A program made the translations under genes and the position numbers. A stretch of 64,000 bases of DNA from Protonemura montana (taxonomy: Eukaryota; Arthropoda; Insecta; Plecoptera; Nemouridae), in the NCBI GenBank assembly GCA_947568835.1, contig OX387605.1, forward strand, positions 2,914,001 to 2,978,000, in the 5' to 3' direction. How positions within the stretch are numbered: the stretch's first letter is position 1; each line of letters opens with the position of its first letter. Below the pieces are notes generated by a model. It was given only the letters and a program-made list of their open reading frames with translations, was not told the origin of the DNA and did not search any database. This document shows positions 23,501 to 35,500 of this stretch, piece after piece.

Positions 23501-26500
23501 ATTGAGTGGGTGATAATGAGGATGATGATGAATCTAGCCTAGTCTAGAAGAGAGGAGGGGAAACACATTGCCAGTGTGAAGCCTACTCCTGTCGAAAAGC
23601 ACCAAATAACCACCGGCTTAACGTCCTTTCCAAAGGACGGTACAAAGCAAACAACAGGATTCCTTCACAAATCCTTGCTGTGGAGATTAATATTACTATC
23701 AGGAAGCTAGTGGAGGTAACGGCTCTGACCTGGGTGGATGCCCAGCCCCCGTCATTGAGCCGCTGTGCGTTGAGCCACTTGACGATCGGGTCCATGAGAA
23801 GCTCTTGTCGAGCAACGTGCACGAGCAGGGCGTATGCAGTTGCCTCGATGTTGCTTGCATCGTACTTGTATGGCAGACGAGGGAGCAGGAACTGCTTCTG
23901 GTTCTCAAGCTTGGATGGCGGAGGCGGAATGGCCTCCTTGCCCCAGTACGTCAGTCCCCCTGGAAGCCGGAAAAACCGGGTTACGTGATGTGGTAAACAA
24001 GTGAGGGGTCATTGAGAACTGTAAGGTCTTTGAAATTGATGATGACGATTGAAGTAATAGGTCTCTTCTTTCATTTACGGATATCAAAAAAAAAAACGGG
24101 ATTTTACCCAACACATCTTTAATCTACATCTAGTAAACATCTAGTAAACGTCTAGTAATTTTGGCTTTGGCATTGACAATTGTCAAGAATGATCTCATGA
24201 CAAATAAATACATCATCACTATGCACCAATGCAAAAATGAGACAGATGATTACTCTCGTCTTATTTCACTGTAAGGAGAAACTGAAGGGCTAGCCAACCA
24301 GACTAAGTCACTAGCAAACAAACTAACAGAACGGGGACTGACTTACCTTCCCTACGAGCGTGTTTGGCGAGAATGCCGAAGGCGGTCTCTGCAGTGGACG
24401 CCTTGCTGAGCATGAGTGCGTATGCCACGATGGCTACTTCATACGGCTCGCCCACTTTGTCCAGCAGCTTCAGGTTGCGTTCCAGCCAGCTGATGGCCTT
24501 GTTCTGGGCAAGCGCCACCTCGGAGCCCAGCCCCTGCAATGCAAACACAAAACTCGTTACGATTGTCCAAACTTGTTTCCTATTCAAACATTTGCTTGCT
24601 CTCAATTGGTCAACTTTCACTGCGAGAGCACATTTTGGTCTTTTTGGTAGAATGGAAAACCAGTCAGCCATCAGGTTGAATCGAGTAAATCAGTCGGACA
24701 TTTTAGAAAATCTAGTTGATCAAAGTAATTTTGTAGCTTGTATATTGATTCAACCCTCCAGTCTCTAGAGCTTTTCATCAATATTCAAGCCAGTAGCAAA
24801 AAATAGTTTGAATCCGAAGGAAAATGCTTGGACTGAACGACAACAAAGCAAGGTAGCGGAACGGGAAAAGCTGCGTACCCCTGTGAGATCTTTGACAGTC
24901 TCGAGCGTGATGAGCACGTGGGCGGTGAGAGATATGTTGCGGAACCGCACAGCATCGCCCGGCCAGTGCAGGTTAGAGTCGTTGACCTTGCGGTCGGGGA
25001 GCCAGGTCACTTCGTAGAAGGCTCCCTCCGCCGTCTGGTGCTGAAGAATCCACGAGACCGCCTTCGAGATCACTTGAGGGTCGATGTAGATGAAGTTCTC
25101 CCACTCGTAAAAGCTGGCCTCTTGAAAGACTCGGGTGCAGTAGGCAGTCAACCAGACGCTTGGCTCGGACTGGTTCCTAGGGGCAGAGGACGTTGTTAGT
25201 TCAAGATTCATTCTCATTACATGATGCTTGCGAGCTTGTGAGAGACATGGCAGGTACTTCAAGTCGGGTCTCAACATCTAATCCTTGGAAATAAGTTAAG
25301 AACAATAATTTAATTTGCCGTTGGTATATAGCGATTAGTTAATAGGTTTTAGGTAACCTAATTGCAACAGAAGCTTTGATTGGTCAAGTAAAAAAACAAA
25401 CAGAGTTTCAAAAAAGAAATTATCTAGAAACTACTAGTTACACGTTGTGTTCAAAGGAAACATTAATGGACGTAGAAAAACGCCATCCATTCTCCGTGAT
25501 CTTGTGAGAATCATCATTTCTAATCATGTCATAGCAGTAACCTTCTAAGAAACATACCAGTCGCTCCGGAAGAAGCTGAATGAGCCGTTGGCGTTCATGA
25601 ATGAGAGCAGTCGCTGGTAGCCGATGTTCAGGTGGTAGAAGGACTGCTTCTCTAGCGTTCGATTGCGCTGGTTGATCTGCCGCATGTACAGCGTCGTGTA
25701 CAGATTTGCAGCGAAACTGTACATGGTTTGCTCGGCGCAGTCCTGAAAACCAAGGCAAGCAAACAAATTAAGAGTTATACTTATAGCGATTATTTTGTGA
25801 GCAGTTAGGTGCTTTGTGGCTCAAATTGCTTTTGAATCAGCTACTTAATTTCCTTTATTTGATGTACTTCATCTCAGAAATTGAGGTCTGGTTCAATTGC
25901 TGTTGCTGCTTGTTCTGTAATTGCTAAACAGAGTGCACTCCACTGATGTTCATCAACAGTTTTTTTTCAGCTAAGTCAGGAAAAAATTTTTCAGCTAAAT
26001 ACTGATAATGTCGTAGCAGGCCTTTTAGTATTTTCAGGATAACAACCACAAACAAAAGTGGTCAAAACAGCGCCATTTCAAAACATTGACCAATGAATCC
26101 ATTTTTGTGGGCGGTTATAATCCTAGAGTATTTCAGCAATTCAGAAAACAGAGAACCTAGTACCAGTCAGACTTGGCTAAAGTTTTGAGGACCTGCGATT
26201 CAAGTAACTTGGATCTAAGTGACGTCTCTCTGACTCACCTCGGGCAGATGTAGCAGCGACGTGGCGTTGACTGGCATCGTCGGGAAGATCGGACCCACGA
26301 CGTCGCCAACAACTGAGACGAAAGCACGGTTCGAGCCGTACACGTAGTATCGGTCCTCGTCGTAAGGGATCAGTGGAGTCTCGGTCACGTTCACGTGCAG
26401 ATATTGGAACACAAACGCTCGGTTGCTCAGATCCAGCAGCATCGACTGGTGCCGGTACTGCGGCAGTCCGTCAGCCTGGAAGCAGAGGGAAGTCAGTCAA

Positions 26501-29500
26501 CAGGGTTTAAAGCAATGATATGAGCGATACCACTAGGCATCAGAGTCTTGGTTTCAAAAGACTCGACCAATCGTACATATCATTCCATCTCTTTTGGCAA
26601 GCCTTTGGGATTTGGTATGATTTTGATAAATGATGGCTCTGACTTCAGTTAAATTATTTTTAAGAATAGCAAGAACCTAATGATGACATGTTAGTCAAGG
26701 CAGCATGCTCTGGTCAGAGGATATGATCACATATCCATATGATCACAGGAATCTTTGACAGCAACTCAAACGATACCAAATTGCTCCTAATCTAATGTCT
26801 AGCAAGGGTTGAAACAAGGACCAAATGCAAGTGAGAACGGTGAATTTCTATTGATCTGCTTGTTTATACCTCGACGTGAAGCCTGCGCGTGACTGTGTCC
26901 TTGCCGATGAGTGTGGAGGCCGTGATGGTGACATCCACGTCCCCGAGATGAGTGGGCACCACGGGCACCAAGACGACTTGAGCGTCCTGCGCTGGGATGT
27001 AGATGAAGAACTGGTGTTCGCCGTGGGAGGTGCGTGGGTTGTAAGACCTCACCTGCAATTGAACAAAGAAGGGAATCAACACTGATCTCAAGTAACCAGG
27101 ATAGAGCATAGGATCCAGCCAGCTGATCTCAAATAAACTGGATAGAGCATAGAATCCAGCCAGCTGATCTCTAATAGCCTGGATAGAACATAGCATCCAG
27201 CCAGCTGATCTCAAATAAACTGGAAAGAGCATAGGTTCCAGCCAGCTGATCTCAAATAACCTGGATAGAGCATAGGATCCAGCCAGCTGATCTTAAATAA
27301 CCTGGATAGAGCATAGGATCCAGCCAGCTGATCTCAAATAACACGGATAGAGCGTAGGATCCAGCCAGCTGATCTCAAATGCCCTGGACTGACAAAGACC
27401 AGTTTTAGCTAGATCACACGCCAGTAGACTTACTTGTTGGATTGACGTAAAAAAGGCTTAACACATTCAAGAATGCATTTGTTTTTACTTCCAGTTTCTG
27501 CTTAAATAGTGGTGCAAGACTCATAGATTTTGCTTTAACAGGGAAAATGATCTTTACTTCCACAGTTGCTTCTTTCAAAAGAAATACATCTCCTCTCCAA
27601 CTCTGCAATCAGAACTGCCTAACATTTGATAAGTAAACCGCAAGTGTCACTCACGATTCCGTCCATCTCGACGTGGACAAACTTGTAGTGCGGCGATCCC
27701 GCCAAGACGACGATGGCTTCGATTGCAGTTGTCATGTAGTTGAAGACGGTGACGCGGATGCCAACCTGCTCACCCTGCCGCGATGTCGTCGGCATCTCGA
27801 CGTTAATGAAGAATGGCAGGACACCAACATACTGTGACAGGAACAGAGGGAGTTAAGGTTTAGGTAGCCATTTGCAAATTATGGTTTTTAGACTCACTTT
27901 ATCAAACCTTAGAACTAGTTATGAAAAAAAGGGCTTAAAGAAACTGTTGTGATGTTGTTGAGAAAAGAAAATATGTTGGAATTGAGTAAGAACTGAGTAG
28001 GGTTGCAAAAAATGTGATTTTGTTGTTTTAGTCTAGGTCTTTTTTAACACATAATCCATGATATAATGGGAGGAACACTGGATATGCCAGGCATTATTCC
28101 AATCAAAAGCCTGACAAGATTGGGACATAATGGATTGGTGGATTGTTTTTATCTTGCGTGTCAAGTCTCAAACTGAAAGCTAAGCTGAATCAATGAATTC
28201 AGTACGTCACAGGGGTTTATTCACCACAACTCCAGTGAAGTACCAGGAAAGTATCTAACTGTGAATTGAAAAGCAAAACAAATATGATGACGCACCTCGA
28301 TGGGGTTCTTGAGCATGCCGAAGCCGAGAGTAGGGCTCATGCTGAATGCAGACACCATCCAGTGGGCCGGTCTTTCCGGGACGGCCAGTTCGAAGATGAA
28401 GCGGCCGTGCGCTCCGATGTTGATGTCTTTCCAGAGCCACACGTTATCGTATTGACGCTGGATGCGGCTGAACCGGAACTTGCGGAACTCGGCCAGGTCG
28501 GTGGCATTGTGCCTCACGCCTGTGAAGAAACCAGACAATGTTTGTTAAAGAGCTGCCGATTGCTTTGCTGTGGCTCGGAGTACAGTAAAAATGTCACGCC
28601 AGTTAGCTAATATAAATTGGATGCCAGAAGATTGCGATATTGATTGCGGTGAAGAAGGAAAGAGGAAATGAAATTTACTGGAGAAGAAAATTGGAGTCGT
28701 GTGGTGCACCTGCCTAGAAGTTTGAAGAAAACTCGAGAATATAGAAGTTTTGGCGTGTTGCCTTTATCATTGCAAGTTGAGCTTCCTTTCTCTTTCTCTC
28801 TTCACCACAATCAGTTTGCTACTGAACTACACATACTGGTTAGAGTGCTGAAGGGCTAGGTACTGGATGCAGGAAGGAGAAATAATTTGATAAACATGGC
28901 CAGCTTGCTACTGAATTAAAGAAGTTACAGAGATTCAGGGCTTTTCTGAATAATGAAATGAAATATTTCCCGTTAGACACCGTGGCTGGGTGTATCTGCA
29001 TCTCAGTGACTCACATCCAGCCTCGTCCGTGCCGTCGTCGCAGTCGTACAAGCCGTCACACTGCTTCTCGAGACGGTAGCACCGACCGTTGAGGCACTCA
29101 GCGTAGCCTTGCGTTCGGTTGCACATGTCCGGTCGTCGAAACACTTGCACGTCGCTGAATACAATCAGCCCGACGTACCTGCAACAGCAAAGAAACGGTT
29201 ACCATTGGATACTGTTGGATGGATGGGACACATTTCATATGCAGAAAGAAAGTCAGTTCATGCAAGTGATGGTGAGGTCTAAATATGATGAATAATACAG
29301 AGATTGCTAGGAAATAACATTTAAGTGCAATGGGCAGAAATTTTTGATGACAAGCATGCAAATGAGGAAGCAGCCAGCAAAGAAAGCTCAGCAACAAAGT
29401 TAATATTTGGGAGGAATTGGGTGAGAGTGAATGTCTTAAACTTTTCACTGGGGAACCTTGGAGGTGATTTTGTGCAAGGAATTAGCAGAGCATTACAATC

Positions 29501-32500
29501 TAAATGTTTATCATGACTGGCACGAATATGATTGTTTTTGTCACTAACTACGCATAAAATATTGTTGTTTGTTTGGAGAAATAAAGAAAGAAATAAATAA
29601 CTGGGTTATATGATGTTAGATAAGATTCTAAATAAATGTGGTGGTTGATTGACTCACTCGAACGTGCGGTTGGCATCTATTCCATATGTGGACGAGGGAA
29701 AGTGGACGATCTCGTCGGGGTCTCCTTCGTGAGAAAGCCACCTGTGTACAAACGTGCCGTTGCTTTGCTCGTCGTACGTAGCCATCTTCGTCAAAACCTG
29801 CAGAGACACACAATTTACTATCGGATGTCATTGGAACTGAACACAATTCTAGCACATTTTGCCTGAAAATCTACGTTTGTAATTCTGATTACAGCCGTTA
29901 AAGGGGCAGTCTGTCTCCTATCTAACATTGGTATTCATGTCATTTTTCAAGCTAACCAACAAATGTGAAGGTGTTATGGTTTTACACCTAATTTATCTAA
30001 TCTCATCAGTAGTTTTGAAAAAAAAAAAACTATTTAAAACTGAATTTTTTAATTTTAAGAAAAAAAATAATTTTTCTGACATTTCCCAACTTAAGGTAGA
30101 CTTAACCAAAGCTGAAAGCAGTCCTACTTCTAGCAGAGGTTCAAGATTAGTTTGAATTTCAAGTGATTTGCTCAACCCTAAGAAATACACACTGAATTCA
30201 CTTTTAGGAAAAGGCAACAGCCGAAAAGTTGACCAAACAAAAAAATCTATTGTGGCTTACCAAGATCCCTTTGCTTCTCTCAATAAGTTCTATAAACACT
30301 CAAACTTCCTCTTTTCTTGCACATATTCAGGCATTTGTAATGCCACACATAAATACTGAATGTCACTTCATCAAATTATAAGTAAAGAAGCCCACCTCGG
30401 CCAATCATTAGCCACTATTGTATATAAGTTCAAGTGGTTCGCTGTGTATTTACACACATGCATACCTTGTCGTAGGAAAGCTCGTTGCCGGCCTGCATGG
30501 TGTAGAAGGCGCGGTCGATGCCAGACAGGCCCACGTAGGCTCCCGGTTCCCCGTAGATTGCCACCTCCACCTTCTCTCCGGTCCTTGCCTTGCGGTTGTT
30601 GATGAACAGCGTGAACTGAGGACAGACACATGTTAACTCGAGCATTGCTAAAAATCATATGCAGCTTATATTTCATTTGAGCTTGGCTTGGTTTGATTTG
30701 ATTTTAATTTTAATTTTACAGCACAGTCACCCTTTATTAGTCGCAGTACTTTCCTCACCGATAATATAACACAAACTTCAAAACTTCAATTTAATCTCTA
30801 ACAACTACTGTTCTGCAACACTTCTAGGAAGATGCACTCCCCATGTCTTAACTTGTTCACAAATTCACCAATGATATACTTATTTATCCCTATGGAGTGT
30901 AAAGCAACAATTGAAAAACACATTATGAACTTGATCAAGTCACTGCAGCCCACAAAGCAACGACTCACGTTGTTCCTGGAGATGCCGTTTACAGGAAACG
31001 TGAGGCTGTCGGCAACTGTTTCTCCGTAGCGCCCGACGTGGTAGACGACTACAGTCGCTGCCGGCGCCATCTCGGCGCTGAGAGTCACGGCAAACGTTCG
31101 GATCGTGGTCTGCATGATCTGCTGTGAGGCCAAGAGCACGATGCCCTTTGACATTATGATGTAGTTGAACGATTCCAGGTAGAAGTTGCTCTGGACGTGA
31201 AGCACCACGTATTCGCCCACCTGAGCAGAAACAAACAAAAGGGTTAAAGATGGTGGCTCCTTTTCAAGATTTTGAGAACCTGGGTAGAGCATAGGATCCA
31301 GCTAGCTAATCTCAAATTCTCTGGATGGAGCATAGGACCCAGTCACCTGACCAAATTGAAATCGGGCAGTCCATAGTTGGAAACAAGTCATTTAAAAGTT
31401 TCCCTATAATTTCGATGCTAATTTAAGAGTTTTTTCCACACTTTTTCAACCAATTTTGACCGATAAAGTGGTGAAAACAATGAAAACCACAGAAACTACA
31501 GATGAAAAAACTTCATATAAAACAGGCTCTTTGAGAGAACTCAAAATCCGGAACTCTTAAGACGACAGCCTTGGCTTAAAAGTCTCTCGATGGCAACCTC
31601 TGTCCAGGTAATCCAGTGGTTTGAGTATGGCTGGCCACCTCCTGTGTCTGAGCGTACCTTGGCGTCCTGGGTGGATGTTGACACCTTGATGTGGTGGTTG
31701 TTCGGTGAGAAGTGAGCAAGCAGCTGCAAGTCGCTGTTAGCACGTTCCCCGAGACCATCCTTGAAGTATGCAGACACTTTCATTGACTGGACGTCGGCAA
31801 GCAGCTCCTTCGAACGTTTGTTCTCCTCAAATCCTGCAAGCACCGTCGGTGTCATAAATACAATCAGACTCTTAAACAGAAAGCAGACACAAAACGGAAG
31901 GGAAATGCTGGCGTTAAAACTAGGTATTATGATAAGCTACACGCATCATTGAGGTGGAAACAAAGTTTTTGAATGAATACAAAACAGCAGTTGCTTGGTC
32001 ATTCATCCTAACTTCATTTCCTTTTCCCAAGATTTTTTAGAGAACGGTTGAAATCCTGAGTAAACACGGTCTGTAAGAAGTTTCAATGGCAAATTGAGTT
32101 TGCGATTCCAGTAACTAAGCGAAGGCCTACCTAGTTGCGTGCGCAGATCGACTTTGAACATCCAGATGCCGTCACGCTCCGTCGACATGTTGAGTTGTTG
32201 AACTTCGAGAGAGCGTCGGCCCCCGCTGCGTGAGTTGATGTCTGCACGGACCTCCATGCGACCTTGGAGCAGGCGGTCGTGCGTCAGAGGGGAGCCGTCT
32301 TGGAATGATGCGGCCAGCTGAGAGAATGCACGGAACAGTCAGTCATGGAGTCCAAGAATAACCGGAACAGAGGGATTGCTCCAGGCTTAATATGCTTCAC
32401 AGGTTGCTAGTCCAAGGAATTGCAATCAGCTTTTTTCTTTATTATTAGGCACAGAAATACCCTCTCTAAAATCGAAGCCTACTGGGATATGAACCCAACC

Positions 32501-35500
32501 TGTAGCGGATGATGATCGAAGCAATTCAGCTACTTTGACAAATAATCCTTGAGGGGATTTTAGTGCATTTGATAAGAATGACAGATTTCCAAGGAGTAGA
32601 ACCAAGGGCTAGTGTTCATAATAATAAAATACTTTGCACATTAAAAATGTTTGCAATTTAAATCAAATTTCATATGCAATATTTAACAAAGATTACTTTT
32701 AAAATAAAATCCCATTCAGTCGCAGTATCTAATAATTTGACAGGTCAAGAAAGATAGTTAATTACTTAATCAGGAACCACCACTAATCAGCGTTTCTTCA
32801 GATAAACTAGGTCAGTGCACGGTTTTGTTACACACGACTGTTGACAGATTTTAAGATCAGGCAAATATTGGAAAGATATTTCCTCAGTACAATTAGCTAG
32901 AAGCGACTTACGTAAACGTTGAATGGCATTGCAGGCTTGAAAACTTGCGGTGACCCTCCGAGGAAGTCAACTTTGATGGACGAGTTGTGGAAGCGAGCCA
33001 TTGAGTATCCTTCGATGACCTCGTCGAGGAATCGGTCGCCGACGGTGGCCGTTATCAGCACCTCCATCCCCTCCAGTGACGGCACGTATTGACGCAGCTC
33101 GGCCACGGAATAGCGGAACTCGTAAACGCCGTAGAACTGCAGGAGCAGCAAATGTCACATGATGATTTGCAAGAAGTACCATGATGCATTAGTTATTGTA
33201 TAGGTAGAGCCACGATTATATGGTGATGCGCGAAATCGCGAATTGTTCTTATCTCTTGTTATAAATCATCGCGAAATGAGCCTTTTCCCATCCAATTATC
33301 TTAAATTTCAGATAATCGTTTTTTTTTTCATTTTTATCAAACCATATTTCACGGAAAATAAATAAACAAATAAAATAACCCGTTTGTTTTTATGCTAAAT
33401 TAAGAGATAATGAAGCTATTTCACTGAAATATGTGTATTTTGCGAAATAGCCACTTATTTCCATGGAAAATATTTAAAATGTTTAGGTCTCTTTCTCATC
33501 AAATGCTGTCAACATTCCTAAGTTTAGGGGGTAGAAGTAGTGGGGCAAAATGTTTGCAGTAGGAAACCATTGCCATTGGTTGGCTGAATCTTCCCCTCCT
33601 TGCCATGTGAGCACCAGCACCACATGCATTCAGTCTATATAGAGATTAGCTGGGATTTCAAATTTCAATGGGGTGTAATAAATCTTTGACTTTTGAGGAT
33701 CAAGCAAAGCAACTCTTTGTGAGTGATGGATATATTTTCATGTGTGGAATCTGGAACACCAGACTTGTCTGGGAGAAAAAAGACAATCTTGCAAAGTATG
33801 TTGTTAGTACCAGGCAGTGGGTCTAATTCAAATTCTAATGGATATAAAAATCTCAAACTTCTCATTTGCAGTTCTGACTTAGCAAACTATTTGGGCCCCA
33901 GTGAACAGTGTTGATGCAGAGAGGTTTTTTAGGGAAGCTACCATTGAAACTTGTTCAATGTTCAGTTTAACAAGTGGTAGGTGTCGCTCTTACTGCCATA
34001 CAATGTATTTCATGGTGGCATTTATGTAAAATATTGATTTGTGCTATTAATTTTGTTCCAAGTCCCTAACAAATACCGATGTTGAGGACCTACACTAAAT
34101 ATTTGCTTTATTGTAATTATTATTGATCACTTCTTTATTAAAGATCCCAGTGCTTACCCTAAATCTTCATTCCTTTCGAATGTAGATCGCAAAACCCCTT
34201 TTTTCTATTTAGCTATAAACGCTAAAATTCAAATAATTAGCACTAAAATTTCGATAAAACTAATGCTAAAAACACGTTTTTTCTTTTTTTCGTCACCTAT
34301 GTCTGAAATCTGTTATAGACATGAAATTCTGTACTTTTTCCATAACACCGCCATAACACCGAAATCCAAAAAGCTTACCACGAAATTATCGAAATCATAA
34401 CACCGTAAAATCTTGGCTCTATGTATAGGGCTTGATACTTACGAATTTCATAAATGGGATAGCGTAGTCGTAGTCCTTGGATGGGTACCAGAATGGATAT
34501 TCTTCATCCTAGAACACAAAGAAACAATAGGCATGGGGTTTAAATATAATATCAATATATATATATAAACATACATATTCTTTATCAATTCTAACAAATA
34601 AAGTGAAATAGTGTATGTAATAGTGAAGAGAAACAAAGGAATACAACTTACTAAGGTTGAAAAAGCTGGTTGTAATATAAGTCCAGCTTTTCAACTTTAG
34701 CAAGTTGCATTCTTTCTTTTCTCTTCCCCTTTAAATGTAACAGCATTCTGGCACTTGAATTATTGTTAAAATAGTTTAGGTAGAAAGTAGAATCCAGTTG
34801 GGAGACTGCAGTTTTAAAAATCAAATTAAAACACATTTCATCAGAAGTCAAACGTTTGGCTTCTAACTATTAAAACAAGGAGTAATGTGAGTGTATCAGC
34901 AAGAGGTCAGTGCAAACGGCACTCACAAAGTTGAAGAACTTCTCGACAACGACTGTGGTGCTGCGGTACTGGTCTGGTCGGATCGGCTTGATGGTGGCCT
35001 TGAGCGTGAGGTTTCCACGTACGGGGCCACCACTTGTGTAGTTGGCCATCACCTTGCCTGTGATGTACTTGTCCGAGTCAAAGAAGAACGCTGGCATTGT
35101 CACGTTCACCTGGCAGGTAGAAATGCAATTAGAGACATTTGTTTTTCATGTACTTAAATGTTTTCGATGTTCATCGTAGCTAGTAATTGAGACAGTTCCC
35201 ATTATATTTATGTATGTAAGTATGTATGGAAGAAACTTGGGAACAAAGCCCAAAATTCAGTGGAGAGCAACACGAAAAATTCAACAGAAACATTAAGAAA
35301 CAAGGCCTTCTACGGCCAACCTTCTCAACTTCATTAAGGTCTACAACTCCTCTAGGCTTTCTTCTAATCTAGTCACGAAAAACGGATTTGTTTCTAATTG
35401 ATGGTAACTTATCCTTAGGGCAAATCAGGTGACTGCAAAATCGTTGTCGGACACATAAACGAGGCTTACTTCGAAGCGGGTCTGGTAGTATTCTTCCACA

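Noticed and set aside
26864-27232. Coding use of the 41-bp repeat on the minus strand before the Mcr exon
   Set aside because: A 41-bp period shifts frame each unit. A clear acceptor at 27053 starts the exon, so the repeats are intronic.
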